64,000 bases of DNA from Rhizobium subbaraonis (GTDB lineage Bacteria > Pseudomonadota > Alphaproteobacteria > Rhizobiales > Rhizobiaceae). Under the pieces are notes generated by a model. The model saw only the letters and a program-made list of their open reading frames with translations. It had not been told where the DNA came from and ran no database searches. The first letter of the stretch is position 1, and every line of letters begins with the position of its first letter. The stretch spans positions 201,447 through 265,446 of the forward strand of contig NZ_OBQD01000005.1 of the NCBI RefSeq assembly GCF_900220975.1. Direction: 5' to 3'. The position numbers and the translations under genes were made by a program. This document shows, one piece after another, positions 50,869-62,009 of this stretch.

Positions 50869-53344
50869 GCGTGGCGTCGTCGCGCGCATCGGCGTACTGG
50901 TCGGTTCGCCAGTCGTAGAGACGGTGCCGGTTCCAGGGTCGATCGAGTGCCGTTACCGCCTGTGTGGCGGCGTAGGCGGTGCCTTCGACGGCCGGGTTCG
51001 TTTCGTTCACCGGCGAAAATTCCAGAGCGCCGGTTCTTCGAAGCGTCCCAGCCGTGATCAGCCGCCCGCCGGAGCGGCATGCTTCCAAACCACGATAATG
51101 GGGCGAAACGACAATGTCGGCGCTGTCGCAGGCGACACCGAGAAAGCCAGGATTTTCGATCCAGACGACACGCCAGCCGGCCTGGGCCACACCGGCGCAC
51201 CATGCCGCGCGCCGGCATATGAAGCGCCTCTCGTCGGCCGCTTCGGCAAGGGCCGCCGGTATCTGCTTGCGCGCAAGGCCTAGTTCGGCGTCAGTGAGCC
51301 GGTTGCGTCGCGTGCCGGGTGCGGTTGCCGGCGGCGGCGCACTTTCACCCTGCCCGTCTCCGGTTCCCTCGGCCATCATCCGCGGCGGCTGGTGCGTGGA
51401 AAGCCGCAAGGCACGGCGCCACTGGTCGTAGACAAAGCCCGGCGGCCGTGGCCGGTTGGTCGCCGCGCCGTCGCCCGAGACCAGCGCGAGCAGTTTTGCG
51501 TCCTCCGAAACGAGAAGTTGCGGCCGCGGCGTCGGCCCATCGGCCATCGCGAGCCCCGCCCCTGCCGCAATCGGCAGCAGGCCCAGCAAGGCCAGCCGGG
51601 TGCGGAACAGACAGACAAGCCCGCCGCCAAGCGCGATGAGGATAAAGGCCAGCGCAGGCAGGCGCCCGGTGACGATGTCGCCGTCCCAGTCCGACACCCA
51701 CGCCGCCATGGCGATCATCCAATCGATGCCCCACCCCATGATCTTCAGCGGCAACCAATCAAGCCCGAACGGCATCAGCATCATCGCGATGACCGCCATC
51801 GGCATCACCACGATCGAGATGATCGGCATGGCGACGAGATTGCCGACCAGTCCATATGCGGGAATACGGTGAAAATGGCCGACAGAGTAGATGAACGTCG
51901 CAGCACCGCCGATCAGCGACGAGAGAAGGAGGCCGGCGAAAAAGGTCGATCCCGCCTCCGCCAGCCGGAGATAGGGATTGCTCGGTCGCTCGCGATGAAC
52001 GGAACGCTCCCGCCAGGCGGCATAGCCGGCGACAAGCCCCACCGTCGCGGCGTAGGACATCTGGAAGCCCGGCCCTGTGACGGCCGAGGGCGTCACCGCC
52101 AGGATGATCAGCGCCGACAGGGCGATGTTGCGCATGCTGATCGCGACACGGTCGAAGAGGACCGCGGTCAGCATGACGACGATCATCAGCCACGAGCGGA
52201 TGGCGGAAATCGCCCCGCCCGAGATGAGGATGTACAACGTCACCATCACAAGTCCGCCGACTGCGGCGATCTTCTTGACGGGGTATCGCTCGGCGACACC
52301 GGGCAGAAGGGCGAGCAGCAGACGGGCGCCGACAAGAAAGGTGCCGGCGGCCAGAACCATGTTCAGGCCGGAGATCGCCAGCACGTGCGCCAGTCCGGCC
52401 TGGCGCAGCGCCTCGACCGTATCCGGACTGATGCCGCGCTGCTCGGCGGTCACGAGCGCTGCGGCAATCGCTCCGGCATCGCCACCGATCTGTCCGCGGA
52501 TCCGCTCGGTGATCGCGTTGCGCCAGCCGGCGATCATCTTGCTGGCGTCGGTTGTCAGGGAGCCGCCACCTGCGGCGGACGCCGGAGGAAGTGCTGCCGG
52601 CCTGCCATAGAAGAAACCGACCGCGCCGGTCCCGGCGAAATAGGCATCGAAGGCGAAATCGTTCAACCCCGGCAGGGCCGGGCCCGACGGCGGGCTCAAC
52701 CGCGCGCGCCCCGCAATCCTTGCGCCGATGGCGATCGCCTCGTGCGGGCTGCGGGCGAGAAGGTTCACGACGTTAGGCGGCCGCCTCAGCACGGGATCGT
52801 CCGTACGTTCGAGCGCCACGCGGTAGCGCATGCGGCCGCGGTCATCCGCCTCCCGCGACAGCACCTGCCCGGTGACGAACGTCGTCACGGGCTGATCGAG
52901 AAGCACCGTCGACAGCCGCCAGCTTTCGATCGCCGCAAGCACCAGCCCGAAAAGCAGGAAGAAGCAGAGCCGTATGGCCATCGGAAGGAGGCCCGGCCGA
53001 TGCCATGTCAGACAGGACGCAAGGCCCACTGTGACAAAGCAGATGACCAGCAGATAAGGTACTGGCGCATAAAGATACCAGATCCAGGCGCCGGCCCCGA
53101 CAAAGAGGGGGACGAAGAGAAAGCCGGTTCCATACTCCCTCTCCCTGCGCCAGGCTGCGCCGAGGCTTCCGGCATTGAATGCGACCGCAAGAGCCGCTTT
53201 TGTGGCACGAACCGCCTGCCCCGGGCGCTTCGCAAGCGCCACCCTCGGCTCGTCCTCCTGCCGGATGGCCGGCAAGGCCGCGGGCGGCGTCTCGACCGGT
53301 ATTCGCACCGGATGCGCGGCTTTTGTCGCAGTTCCCAATGCCAT
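50849..53344 (-). CDS. comEC: ComEC/Rec2 family DNA-uptake channel protein
   Basis: 831 residues. ComEC forms the inner-membrane channel for transforming DNA in competent bacteria. An N-terminal DUF4131-like region ([37 protein letters not shown]) precedes the Competence domain ([40 protein letters not shown]), with many transmembrane helices through residue 600. The C-terminal part is soluble ([19 protein letters not shown]) and lacks a clear metallo-beta-lactamase H-x-H-x-D-H motif, as in several rhizobial ComEC proteins. Whether this strain takes up DNA is not known. Confidence 0.88.
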   Translation of the reverse strand: MALGTATKAAHPVRIPVETPPAALPAIRQEDEPRVALAKRPGQAVRATKAALAVAFNAGSLGAAWRREREYGTGFLFVPLFVGAGAWIWYLYAPVPYLLVICFVTVGLASCLTWHRPGLLPMAIRLCFFLLFGLVLAAIESWRLSTVLLDQPVTTFVTGQVLSREADDRGRMRYRVALERTDDPVLRRPPNVVNLLARSPHEAIAIGARIAGRARLSPPSGPALPGLNDFAFDAYFAGTGAVGFFYGRPAALPPASAAGGGSLTTDASKMIAGWRNAITERIRGQIGGDAGAIAAALVTAEQRGISPDTVEALRQAGLAHVLAISGLNMVLAAGTFLVGARLLLALLPGVAERYPVKKIAAVGGLVMVTLYILISGGAISAIRSWLMIVVMLTAVLFDRVAISMRNIALSALIILAVTPSAVTGPGFQMSYAATVGLVAGYAAWRERSVHRERPSNPYLRLAEAGSTFFAGLLLSSLIGGAATFIYSVGHFHRIPAYGLVGNLVAMPIISIVVMPMAVIAMMLMPFGLDWLPLKIMGWGIDWMIAMAAWVSDWDGDIVTGRLPALAFILIALGGGLVCLFRTRLALLGLLPIAAGAGLAMADGPTPRPQLLVSEDAKLLALVSGDGAATNRPRPPGFVYDQWRRALRLSTHQPPRMMAEGTGDGQGESAPPPATAPGTRRNRLTDAELGLARKQIPAALAEAADERRFICRRAAWCAGVAQAGWRVVWIENPGFLGVACDSADIVVSPHYRGLEACRSGGRLITAGTLRRTGALEFSPVNETNPAVEGTAYAATQAVTALDRPWNRHRLYDWRTDQYADARDDATPIDSGE

Positions 53345-53646
53345 GTCGAAGCCCCTCGCTCCCAGGCTGCACCATACTGCAACTCAGGATTTAGGCCCGC
53401 AACAGAAAAGAATGAGCGCCGCGCTTATGCCGACAAAAAAGAATGCCACCTCAACAATCTCGGCGGCTCCCCCATAAGTTGCTTGCAACTGCCGCGGAAG
53501 AGTAGATATTGCGACGCCGGAACGTCGATTTTGCATCGCACAAATGTGCCTTTAGTTCTGCTTGGCAGGACCGGGCAAATGGGGTAGCAAAGCGGCACCG
53601 CAAGGTTTGGGCACGCCCGTGCCACAATGAAGCAATGGAGGTCCTC
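53345..53646 (+). other. region between comEC and gltA
   Basis: 302 bases between divergent genes, holding both promoters. No ORF of note and no attachment site or RNA was recognised. Confidence 0.5.
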
Positions 53647-54936
53647 ATGACGGGAAAGAGCGCGGACGTCACCATCGGTGACAAGAAGGTGGAGCTGCCC
53701 CTGCGACAGGGTACGATCGGTCCGTCGGTCGTGGACATCGGCACGCTGTACAAGCAGACCGACACTTTCACCTACGATCCAGGCTTCACCTCGACGGCCT
53801 CCTGCGAATCCAAGATCACCTATATCGACGGCGACGAAGGCGTGCTGCTGCACCGCGGCTACCCGATCGAACAGCTTGCCGAACATGGCGATTTTCTCGA
53901 AGTCTGCTACCTGCTGCTCTACGGCGAACTGCCGACGAAGACCCAGAAGGACGACTTCGACTACCGGGTCACGCACCACACCATGGTGCACGAGCAGATG
54001 TCGCGCTTCTTCACTGGCTTCCGCCGCGACGCCCACCCGATGGCGGTGATGTGCGGTTGTGTCGGCGCCCTGTCGGCCTTCTACCACGACTCGACGGATA
54101 TTACCGATCCGCACCAGCGCATGGTCGCCTCGCTGCGCATGATCGCCAAGATGCCGACGATTGCGGCAATGGCCTACAAGTATCACATCGGCCAGCCCTT
54201 CGTTTATCCGAAGAACGATCTCGACTACGCCTCGAACTTCCTGCGCATGTGCTTTGCCGTGCCTTGCGAGGAATATGTCGTCAATCCGGTGCTGTCGCGC
54301 GCGATGGACCGCATCTTCATCCTGCACGCCGACCACGAGCAGAACGCGTCGACCTCGACCGTTCGACTTGCCGGCTCCTCCGGTGCCAACCCGTTCGCCT
54401 GTATCGCGGCCGGCATCGCCTGCCTGTGGGGTCCGGCCCATGGCGGCGCCAACGAGGCAGCGCTCAACATGCTCGCCGAAATCGGCTCGGTCGATCGTAT
54501 CCCGGAATATGTCGCCAGGGCCAAGGACAAGAACGATCCGTTCCGCCTGATGGGCTTCGGCCACCGCGTCTACAAGAACTACGATCCGCGCGCCCGCATC
54601 ATGCAGAAGACCACGCATGAAGTTCTCGGCGAACTCGGCATCAAGGACGACCCGATGCTGGAAGTCGCGATGGAACTGGAGCGCATCGCGCTGACCGATG
54701 AATACTTCATCGAGAAGAAGCTCTATCCGAACATCGACTTCTACTCGGGCATCACGCTGAAGGCTCTGGGCTTCCCCACCACCATGTTCACCGTTCTGTT
54801 TGCGCTGGCTCGTACCGTCGGCTGGATCGCACAGTGGAACGAAATGATCGAGGATCCGGAGCAGCGGATCGGCCGTCCGCGCCAGCTCTATATCGGTGCG
54901 CCGAAGCGCGACTACGTGCCGGTATCCAAGCGCTGA
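53647..54936 (+). CDS. gltA: citrate synthase
   Basis: 429 residues of the hexameric, NADH-sensitive bacterial type. Condenses acetyl-CoA with oxaloacetate at entry to the TCA cycle. Motifs: [20 protein letters not shown], the active-site His in [13 protein letters not shown], His in [14 protein letters not shown], and the catalytic Asp region [15 protein letters not shown]. The ATG at 53647 has GGAGGT right upstream. A strong terminator follows the stop. Confidence 0.97.
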   Translation: MTGKSADVTIGDKKVELPLRQGTIGPSVVDIGTLYKQTDTFTYDPGFTSTASCESKITYIDGDEGVLLHRGYPIEQLAEHGDFLEVCYLLLYGELPTKTQKDDFDYRVTHHTMVHEQMSRFFTGFRRDAHPMAVMCGCVGALSAFYHDSTDITDPHQRMVASLRMIAKMPTIAAMAYKYHIGQPFVYPKNDLDYASNFLRMCFAVPCEEYVVNPVLSRAMDRIFILHADHEQNASTSTVRLAGSSGANPFACIAAGIACLWGPAHGGANEAALNMLAEIGSVDRIPEYVARAKDKNDPFRLMGFGHRVYKNYDPRARIMQKTTHEVLGELGIKDDPMLEVAMELERIALTDEYFIEKKLYPNIDFYSGITLKALGFPTTMFTVLFALARTVGWIAQWNEMIEDPEQRIGRPRQLYIGAPKRDYVPVSKR

Positions 54937-54957
54937 TATCCGGCCCCCAGAAAGACG

Positions 54958-54987
54958 AAAGCCCGGTCAGATCAGACCGGGCTTTTT
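54958..54987. terminator. bidirectional terminator between gltA and lpxB
   Basis: The stem GCCCGGTC / GACCGGGC has a six-base loop, flanked by A and T tracts on both sides. It follows gltA by about 20 bases and overlaps the last codons of lpxB, so it can serve both convergent genes. Confidence 0.85.
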
Positions 54988-56151
54988 CTGTTTGAGCACG
55001 TCGATGACGACATCAGCGGCCTTGTCGCCAGGCGATCGCTCCTCGCGCATCCGCGAGAGAACAAGATCGAAGCCTTCCAGCATCGCCTGGCGCTGCACGG
55101 TGTCGTGCGACAAGCGTACCGCCCAGCGCGCCAGGCTTCCCGGGCGGACCACTTCGTTCAGGTATTCCGGTATCACCGGGTAGTCCGCGATCAGGTTCGG
55201 CAGGGCCGCCGTCCACGTCTTGATCTTGCGGGTCATCAGCTTTGCGATCCAGTCCAGCTTGTAGCAGGATACGACCGGCACGCGTGCAAGACCGAGTTCG
55301 AGCAGCACAGTGCCCGACGCGGCAATGGCGACGTCTGCCGCCTGAAACGCCTTCCACTTCTCGGAAGCCTCCACGGTCACGGCCGGCTTCACGGGCCAGT
55401 CCGCAATGATCCTGCGGACCAGTTCCGACTGCCGGGGGACGGTTGGCAGGCGAAAATCAAACGGGACCTCGCCGTTGGACAGCTCCGCCACCGCCTCGCC
55501 GAAGGCCGGCAGCAGCCGGCTGATCTCGCCAGCGCGCGATCCCGGCAGCAACAGGCAGGTTCTCCGCGTTCCGCTGCCAAGCGGCGGCGCGGCCTTCGCC
55601 AACTGGGCGGACCTGACGGCGCTCACATCCGGATCGCTGGAAAGCCGGTGCCCGACATAGGTCGTCGGCGGTCCTTGCAGCCGCGCCATCACCGACGGCT
55701 CGAACGGAAGAACAGCAAGGACGTGGTCGACATAGGAGCGCATGCGCGGCGCGCGCTCCTCCTTCCACGCCCATACGCTCGGGCAGACATAGTTCACGAC
55801 CGGAAGATCGGGCAGTTCCTTGCGGACAAGCCGGGCGACGCGATGGGTGAAGTCCGGGCTGTCGATGATGACCAGCATGTCGGGCCGCGCGGCAACGATG
55901 GCCGCAGCGGTCTGCCGTATCAGTCGCATAAGCTTCGGCAGCTTCGCGACGACCTGCGAAAACCCCATGATGGACAGTTCGGAGTAGTCGAACAGGGATA
56001 CAAGGCCCTCAGCCTGAAGGGCCTCGCCGCCGACGCCGACGAGCGAAATTTCGTTCTTGCCCTGCCGCCGCAACGCGGCAACGAGGTCGCCGCCAAGAAG
56101 ATCGCCGGACACCTCCCCGGCGATGACCGCGAGCTTCAGCGACCGGGTCAT
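54967..56151 (-). CDS. lpxB: lipid-A-disaccharide synthase
   Basis: 394 residues. LpxB joins UDP-diacylglucosamine and lipid X to the disaccharide precursor of lipid A. Hallmarks: LAVIAGEVSGDLLGGDLVAA, SIMGFSQVVAKLPKLMRLI, VIIDSPDFTHRVA, VCPSVWAWKEERAPRMRSYV, DHVLAVLPFEP, TTYVGHRL, LLLPGSRAGEISRLLP, IAASGTVLLELGLARVPVV. The start at 56151 overlaps the lpxI stop (ATGA), so the genes are coupled. Last gene of the envelope operon; its 3' end lies in the terminator shared with gltA. Confidence 0.96.
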   Translation of the reverse strand: MTRSLKLAVIAGEVSGDLLGGDLVAALRRQGKNEISLVGVGGEALQAEGLVSLFDYSELSIMGFSQVVAKLPKLMRLIRQTAAAIVAARPDMLVIIDSPDFTHRVARLVRKELPDLPVVNYVCPSVWAWKEERAPRMRSYVDHVLAVLPFEPSVMARLQGPPTTYVGHRLSSDPDVSAVRSAQLAKAAPPLGSGTRRTCLLLPGSRAGEISRLLPAFGEAVAELSNGEVPFDFRLPTVPRQSELVRRIIADWPVKPAVTVEASEKWKAFQAADVAIAASGTVLLELGLARVPVVSCYKLDWIAKLMTRKIKTWTAALPNLIADYPVIPEYLNEVVRPGSLARWAVRLSHDTVQRQAMLEGFDLVLSRMREERSPGDKAADVVIDVLKQKKPGLI

Positions 56152-57026
56152 TTCCCCTCTCCTCCGACCCGCGGCACGATACCGGTGACGAACAGCCCTG
56201 CCCCGTTTGCCTCCTTCACCAGCAGATCGCGGTCGAGCACGAGCGAACGCCCCGCCTCGCAGGCGATGCCGGCCAAACCCGCAGCCGCGGCGCGCCGCAC
56301 CGTATCCGCCCCAATCGAGGGCAGGTCGGCCCGCGTATCCTGATGTGGCTTGCAAAGCTTGACGAGCACACCCCTCCGCCGGCGGGATATCCGTCCCTCC
56401 TGGCGCAGTGCCTGTACCCGTTCCAGCATCTGGTCCGTTCCCTCGGCGCCTTCAAGCGCGATCACGCGCCCACCGACGGCGACCGCGCCCTGCCCGACAT
56501 CGAGCGCGCCAAGCGCGAGCGCAGCAGCCGACGCAGCCGCAATATCGCGACGATCATCGGCATCCGGTGCTACGCCGCCAATAGGCCCCTCCGTCGCAAG
56601 CAACTCCGGCGCGATCTCGTCGGCGCCGACGACCCGCACGCCGTTCGCCTCGATCAGGCGGATGACCATCTTCAGCACCGTGTCATCGCCGCCGTTCAAC
56701 AGCGTGCGGATGATGGCAGGAACCTGCAGCAGCGTGCGGATGTTCGGCCGGATCTCGCGCCATTCCGGCCGCCTCCGGACCGCTCCGGACAGCACCACCC
56801 GCCCGATGCCCTCGCGCGCGAATATCCGGCTCAGGCCACCATAGTCGCCGACGCCGACGACCGCGTGGTCGAACCCAGCCCAATCCTGCTCGGATTCGTC
56901 TGTCAGTGCCAGAATATAGGGATCCTCGCCGTGAACCCGGGCGGCCTCGGCCACATAGAGCGGCAGCCGCCCGCCGCCGGCGATAATGCCCAGCCGCGAA
57001 CCCGTCTCCGGCCGGGAGGCCTCCAT
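56148..57026 (-). CDS. lpxI: UDP-2,3-diacylglucosamine diphosphatase LpxI (DUF1009)
   Basis: 292 residues. LpxI is the alphaproteobacterial replacement for LpxH, making lipid X from UDP-diacylglucosamine. Family features: LGIIAGGGRLPLYVAEAARV, ALTDESEQDW, VGVGDYGGLSRIFAREGIGR, VVLSGAVRRRPEWREI, GDDTVLKMVI, DVGQGAVAVGGRVIALEGAEGT, DLPSIGADTVRRAAAAGLAG and IACEAGRSLVLDRD. It sits between lpxA and lpxB as expected. Stop overlaps the lpxB start. Confidence 0.94.
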   Translation of the reverse strand: MEASRPETGSRLGIIAGGGRLPLYVAEAARVHGEDPYILALTDESEQDWAGFDHAVVGVGDYGGLSRIFAREGIGRVVLSGAVRRRPEWREIRPNIRTLLQVPAIIRTLLNGGDDTVLKMVIRLIEANGVRVVGADEIAPELLATEGPIGGVAPDADDRRDIAAASAAALALGALDVGQGAVAVGGRVIALEGAEGTDQMLERVQALRQEGRISRRRRGVLVKLCKPHQDTRADLPSIGADTVRRAAAAGLAGIACEAGRSLVLDRDLLVKEANGAGLFVTGIVPRVGGEGK

Positions 57027-57031
57027 AGGGT

Positions 57032-57841
57032 TCAGCCCTTGTTTCGGTTCGGCGAGGAAAGTGCCCGGTCGCTGTCCGCGGCGATGAAGTCGAGAATATG
57101 CAGGACCTGCTCGCTGTCGAAATATTCGTCACGGATGGCGGCGGCGTTCGCCCGGATCGAGCCATCGCCCTCGAAGATCTGCTTGAAGGCGCGACGGACG
57201 CGGTGGATCGTCGCCTTGTCCATACCGGAACGCGACATACCGACGACATTGATGCCCCCGAGGATGCCGGGATTGCCGTTCAGCATGCCATAGGGAATAA
57301 CGTCGTAAGCGACGGCGGAAAGCCCCCCGACGAAAGCATGGCGGCCGACACGGGCAAACTGGTGCACCGCCGACCCGCCTCCGAGAATGGCGCGGTCCTC
57401 GACGGTTACATGGCCGGCCAGCATCACGTTGTTCGACAGGATGACGCCGTTGCCCACGATGCAGTCGTGCGCGATATGCGAGTAGGCAAGAAAGAGATTG
57501 CCGTCGCCGACCACCGTCTTACCGCCGCCGCCCGTCGTACCCGTATTCATCGTCACGCCTTCGCGGATGACGTTGCGTTCACCCACCGTCAGCGTCGTTT
57601 CCTCGCCGGCGTGATGAATGCTCTGGGGATCCCCGCCGATGACTGCCGAGGGGAAGATGCGCGTGCCGCGGCCAATGGTCGTGCGCCCCGTGACCACGAC
57701 ATGGGTCAAAAGCTCGACTTCGTCATCCAGAACGACCTTCGCCCCCACGTGACAGAACGGGCCGATGACGACGTTCTCGCCGATCACCGCCCCGTCTTCG
57801 ACGACGGACAGCGGATGGATCTTGGCACTGGCAGCAATCAT
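57032..57841 (-). CDS. lpxA: UDP-N-acetylglucosamine acyltransferase
   Basis: 269 residues. LpxA adds a 3-hydroxyacyl chain to UDP-GlcNAc, the first step of lipid A synthesis. A left-handed beta-helix of hexapeptide repeats ([60 protein letters not shown] with the catalytic-region His) is followed by the helical C-domain ([27 protein letters not shown]). It starts two bases after the fabZ stop on the same strand. Confidence 0.96.
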   Translation of the reverse strand: MIAASAKIHPLSVVEDGAVIGENVVIGPFCHVGAKVVLDDEVELLTHVVVTGRTTIGRGTRIFPSAVIGGDPQSIHHAGEETTLTVGERNVIREGVTMNTGTTGGGGKTVVGDGNLFLAYSHIAHDCIVGNGVILSNNVMLAGHVTVEDRAILGGGSAVHQFARVGRHAFVGGLSAVAYDVIPYGMLNGNPGILGGINVVGMSRSGMDKATIHRVRRAFKQIFEGDGSIRANAAAIRDEYFDSEQVLHILDFIAADSDRALSSPNRNKG

Positions 57842-57843
57842 GT

Positions 57844-58311
57844 TCAGGCGTCTTCCTTGTTGACGATCATCGCGCCGATATCAGCTTCGGCGACAAGTTG
57901 CCCATCAACTTTTGCATCGCAGTGAAATTTCCAGATATTGCCGCGCTGCTTCTGCTTGACCACGTGGTACTCGACACGGTCACCGGGGACCACCGGCTTG
58001 CGGAAGCGGGCATTGTCGATCGTCATGAAGTAGACGAGATTGGTGCCAGAACCTGTCTTGCGCGCACAGATGGCGCCGGCCGTCTGTGCCATCCCCTCGA
58101 TGAGGAGCACACCCGGCATGATCGGATGGTCGGGAAAATGCCCGGTGAACTGCGGCTCGTTGACGGTCACGTTCTTGACGCCAATCGCGGAGTTGTCGCC
58201 ATCGATCTCGATAATCTTGTCAACCAGCAGGAACGGGTAGCGGTGCGGCAGAAGCTTCAGGATATCCCTCAGTTCCGCGACGCCCAGTGCCTCCTTCTTT
58301 TCCTCGCTCAT
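57844..58311 (-). CDS. fabZ: 3-hydroxyacyl-ACP dehydratase FabZ
   Basis: 155 residues with the hot-dog fold. The catalytic His and Glu are in [19 protein letters not shown]. FabZ dehydrates 3-hydroxyacyl-ACP, competing with LpxA for 3-hydroxymyristoyl-ACP, which explains its place between lpxD and lpxA. The N-terminus ([34 protein letters not shown]) is standard. It overlaps the lpxD stop by four bases. Confidence 0.97.
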   Translation of the reverse strand: MSEEKKEALGVAELRDILKLLPHRYPFLLVDKIIEIDGDNSAIGVKNVTVNEPQFTGHFPDHPIMPGVLLIEGMAQTAGAICARKTGSGTNLVYFMTIDNARFRKPVVPGDRVEYHVVKQKQRGNIWKFHCDAKVDGQLVAEADIGAMIVNKEDA

Positions 58312-59369
58312 TCCTTGTCACCCGTCTTTTTTCTGTTGTTGGTTCGCGCAGTCATCTCGGCCACGTCACGGAGAAAGTCACGCATAGGCCTTGCCGGTAT
58401 GCCGCCGTAGCGTTCGCCGGCGGGAATGTCCGCCACCACGCCGCTCATCGCGGCAATCTGGACGCCGTCGCCGATCTTGATGTGGCCGTTGAGCCCCGCG
58501 GCGCCGCCGATCATCACACCGTCACCGACCGTCGTGCTGCCGGCAATCCCGACCTTGCTGACGATGCCGCAATGGCGGCCGACGCGGACGTTGTGGCCAA
58601 TCTGCACCTGATTGTCGATCTTGGTGCCTTCTCCGATGACGGTATCGTCCATCGTTCCACGGTCGATCGTCGTATTTGCGCCGATCTCCACGTCGTCCTG
58701 AATGATGACGCGTCCGACCTGAACGATCTTGATCATGCCGCCCTTGGGGCTCGGGCCGTAGCCGAAGCCATCCTGCCCGATGCAGGCGCCGGGGTGGAGA
58801 ATGACGCGGTTGCCGATCAGGGCACATTGGATCCTCGCCCCGGCGGAGATCGTGCAATCCCGACCGATGCGGACGCCCGCGCCAATCACAACGCCAGGCC
58901 CGATGCGCGTTCCTTCACCAATCTCGACATTCGCACCGATGACGGCCATCGGCTCGACGACGACATCCGGCTCGAGCCGCGCTGTCGGATCCACATACGC
59001 CATCGGGGAAACACCGGAAGCCTCCGATGTGACAAAAGCCGGCCGCATGGCAGCAGGTTGAAGGATTTCGCCGGCAAGGGCGAAAGCCATATGCGCACGC
59101 GGCGTCAGCAACACGGTAATGTGCGCAGGAACCAGGGAGGCCAGCGCCGCGTCGCAAAGAATAGCCGTCGCCTGACATGTCTCAAGCTCGGCCTTGCCCT
59201 TGCGCGAAAGCAGATAGCAAAGGTCGCCGTCCTTCGCCCGATACACGGGCGACACGTTGCGCACGACCTTTGCGGCCGCCCCCTGATCGGAGAGCTCCGC
59301 CCCAAGACGCATCGCCAGATCTTCGAGGCGAACGCCGTCATGCGGCGGGAAGAACCAATTGTGTTCCAT
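58308..59369 (-). CDS. lpxD: UDP-3-O-acylglucosamine N-acyltransferase
   Basis: 353 residues. LpxD N-acylates UDP-3-O-acyl-glucosamine. It has an N-terminal uridine-binding domain ([20 protein letters not shown]) followed by hexapeptide repeats (VGANVEIG-like, [40 protein letters not shown] with the catalytic His, [20 protein letters not shown]) and NLNG-like [11 protein letters not shown]. The start at 59369 leaves GGAG nine bases upstream; an ATG two codons earlier is too close to that site. Overlaps fabZ. Confidence 0.96.
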   Translation of the reverse strand: MEHNWFFPPHDGVRLEDLAMRLGAELSDQGAAAKVVRNVSPVYRAKDGDLCYLLSRKGKAELETCQATAILCDAALASLVPAHITVLLTPRAHMAFALAGEILQPAAMRPAFVTSEASGVSPMAYVDPTARLEPDVVVEPMAVIGANVEIGEGTRIGPGVVIGAGVRIGRDCTISAGARIQCALIGNRVILHPGACIGQDGFGYGPSPKGGMIKIVQVGRVIIQDDVEIGANTTIDRGTMDDTVIGEGTKIDNQVQIGHNVRVGRHCGIVSKVGIAGSTTVGDGVMIGGAAGLNGHIKIGDGVQIAAMSGVVADIPAGERYGGIPARPMRDFLRDVAEMTARTNNRKKTGDKE

Positions 59370-59419
59370 CAGCATAGACTCCAGAACAGTCCGTACTACG
59401 CAGTTCTGGACTGCTACGA

Positions 59420-61780
59420 TCAGAAGGTCGACGAAATGCCGAACTTGAACCGCTGCGTCTTGTCGAAGTCTTCCTTGACGACCGGCACCGCGTAGTCGAC
59501 ACGCAGCGGACCGAACGGCGAAGACCAGATCAAGCTCGCACCGATGGAGGCGCGCCAGGCCATGCTCGTGCCGCGCGCACTGTCATCGCCGATATCGACG
59601 TCGTTGCCGTAGAGCGTGCCCGCGTCTGCGAAGAGCGCGCCACGGAAGCCGGCGTCACGCGCGATGAACGGCAGCGGGAACGTCGTCTCGGCCGACAAGG
59701 TGAAGTACGTGGTACCGCCGAGCGCATCGCCATTGGCCATGCGCGGGCCGATGCCGCCGCTTTCGAAGCCGCGAAGATCGTTGGCGTTCAGCTGGAACTG
59801 GTCGAACACATACAGGTCGCCGCTGGTCGGCGTCATATAGCCCGCACCTGCCGAAAGCGAACCGATGACGTCGGCATCTTCCATAAGAGTGCGGAAATAG
59901 CGCGCCTTGCCGTAGATCTTGTAGAAATCGGAGTCGCCGCCGACACCTGCAAATTCCTGCGTGAAGGTCGCATAGATGCCGTCGCGCGGCAGCTTGCGGT
60001 CGTCAAGCGTATCGTAGGTCATCGACTGAGAAATAGACGAACGCACCCAGGGGCTGCCATCGACAGCATCCCAATAAGGACGCGACAGCTTGCGATCTTC
60101 CGGCGCCCTGGCCAGATCCTCTTCCTCGTCCACGCTCGTCGAGTAGTCGAGCTTGGTGTAGTTGTAACGCAGCGTCGTCGACAGATCCTCGGTGATCGGC
60201 GCCGTCACACGCAGCGTGAAGCCCTTGTTGTCGACGTCGTAGTAGTCTTCCGAATCGTCCGTGTTGCTGAAGATGTCGAAACCGGCAGCAAGACGGTAAC
60301 CAAGGAAATACGGCTCGGTGAACGAAAGGTTGTAGCTGCGCGAATCCGAACCACCGCCTGCGGCGATGCGGATATACTGGCCACGGCCGAGGAAGTTGCG
60401 CTCCTCGATCGAGGCTTCCAGCTTGAAGCCGCCGTCGCTGCCCGTCGAATAGCCGGCACCGACGCCGAAGGTACCGGTCGACTGATCCTGAACGTCGACG
60501 ATGAGCACGACGCGGTCGGACGCACTGCCGGGAGCCGTCGTGATGTTGACGCTCGAGAAGAAGCCGAGAGCATCCAGACGCCGCTTGGCGCTGTTGACCA
60601 CTTCCTGATTGAACGCGTCGCCTTCACTGATGTCGAATTCGCGACGGATGACGAAGTCGCGCGTGCGGGTGTTGCCGCGAATCTCGATCCGCTCGACATA
60701 GGCGCGATCGCCCTGGTCGACGAGGTAATCGACTGCGATCGTTTGGTTTGCGAAGTCGCGGTTGCCTCGCGGCGTGACGCGTGCAAACGGATAGCCCCTT
60801 GCCGACACGACACGGGAAATCTCCGACATCGAATCCTGAACGTCGTTGGCGCGATAGACTTCGCCGGCGCGGGATTCCAGCAGCCCCTTCAGCTCGTTCG
60901 CATCGACTCCTTCGACGGTCGACTCGACCGTGATGTCGCCGAAATTGTAGCGCTCACCTTCCTCGACGGTGAAGGTAATGGTGTATTCGTTCGTGGTCTC
61001 GTCCAGAACGGCATCCGAAGAGACGACCTGGAAGTCCGCATAGCCGCGGTTGAAGTAGAACTGGCGCAGCGCCTCTTCGTCGGCGCGCATCTTCATCTCG
61101 TCATAGACGTCCTTGCGGGTCAGGAACGAGAGCGGGCCGGACTTCTTGGTATTGACGACAGCGCGCAGGCGACCGTCGCTATAGGCGTTGTTGCCAACGA
61201 AATTGATCCCCGCAATCTTCGTGCGGTCGCCTTCGTTGATCACGAAAGCGAGGTTCACGCGACCGTTGCCGACATCATAGGTCTGCGTCGTGACCGTCGC
61301 ATCGCTGCGCCCGATCGCCGCATAGGCACCCTTGATCGACTGGATATCGCTTTCGATCGTCGACTCGCTGAACGGGCCGAGCGACTGGGAACGGACGATG
61401 CCTGCCAGCTTGTCGTCCTTGATCTTGCGGTTGCCGTTGAAAACGACCTGGTTGATCAGGCGATTCTCATCGACGACGACGACGAGCGTGCTGCCGGAAA
61501 CGCTGATGCGGACATCGGAGAAGTAGCCAGTTCCAAACAGGCGACGGACCGAAGCATCGATATCGGAGTTGCTGAAGTCCTTGCCCGGCTGGATGGTCAG
61601 ATTGGCCCGAACGGTTTCAGGGCTGACACGGCTCGCACCACGCACGTCGATTCGCTGGATCACAGCAGCCTGCGCAGCACTGACTGAAACGAGCGAGACG
61701 GCTGCTCCACCAGCCACCACCATGCTCGTGGAAAGGGCAACGGCAGACACCGCGTTCAAAAATCTTGAACCAGCTTTCAT
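59420..61780 (-). CDS. bamA: outer membrane protein assembly factor BamA
   Basis: 786 residues. BamA inserts beta-barrel proteins into the outer membrane. A signal peptide ending around VSAAQAA is followed by five POTRA domains (the first beginning [20 protein letters not shown]) and a 16-strand barrel with the loop-6 motif region [11 protein letters not shown] (VRGF/Y in other species) and a C-terminal Phe (FGISSTF), the barrel signature. The ATG at 61780 was taken; a GTG two codons upstream has a better-spaced AGGT and is the alternative. No lpxD overlap. Essential gene in normal organisation. Confidence 0.95.
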   Translation of the reverse strand: MKAGSRFLNAVSAVALSTSMVVAGGAAVSLVSVSAAQAAVIQRIDVRGASRVSPETVRANLTIQPGKDFSNSDIDASVRRLFGTGYFSDVRISVSGSTLVVVVDENRLINQVVFNGNRKIKDDKLAGIVRSQSLGPFSESTIESDIQSIKGAYAAIGRSDATVTTQTYDVGNGRVNLAFVINEGDRTKIAGINFVGNNAYSDGRLRAVVNTKKSGPLSFLTRKDVYDEMKMRADEEALRQFYFNRGYADFQVVSSDAVLDETTNEYTITFTVEEGERYNFGDITVESTVEGVDANELKGLLESRAGEVYRANDVQDSMSEISRVVSARGYPFARVTPRGNRDFANQTIAVDYLVDQGDRAYVERIEIRGNTRTRDFVIRREFDISEGDAFNQEVVNSAKRRLDALGFFSSVNITTAPGSASDRVVLIVDVQDQSTGTFGVGAGYSTGSDGGFKLEASIEERNFLGRGQYIRIAAGGGSDSRSYNLSFTEPYFLGYRLAAGFDIFSNTDDSEDYYDVDNKGFTLRVTAPITEDLSTTLRYNYTKLDYSTSVDEEEDLARAPEDRKLSRPYWDAVDGSPWVRSSISQSMTYDTLDDRKLPRDGIYATFTQEFAGVGGDSDFYKIYGKARYFRTLMEDADVIGSLSAGAGYMTPTSGDLYVFDQFQLNANDLRGFESGGIGPRMANGDALGGTTYFTLSAETTFPLPFIARDAGFRGALFADAGTLYGNDVDIGDDSARGTSMAWRASIGASLIWSSPFGPLRVDYAVPVVKEDFDKTQRFKFGISSTF

Positions 61781-62009
61781 TTTCACAACTTACCTTTGTT
61801 TCAATGTCTCGCGGCGAACTCGTACCCGACTCCGGTCACGCTGCCGTTTTAACCGCTTTTGCCATACAAGCAAGCTCGGCCGTTAATTTCTGTTTACTTC
61901 GAATCGAACCGTGGCCCAATGGTCACTAAAGCTTTCAATTACGGTAAACAGCTCCTTAGCAAAACGTCGCTTTTCCCCTGTTGCCTGCCGGCATGACACC
62001 CCTCGCCGC

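Noticed and set aside
51392-53587. 731-codon plus-strand frame opposite comEC
   Set aside because: Arg/His/Asp-rich shadow; comEC on the other strand has clear membrane and Competence domains.
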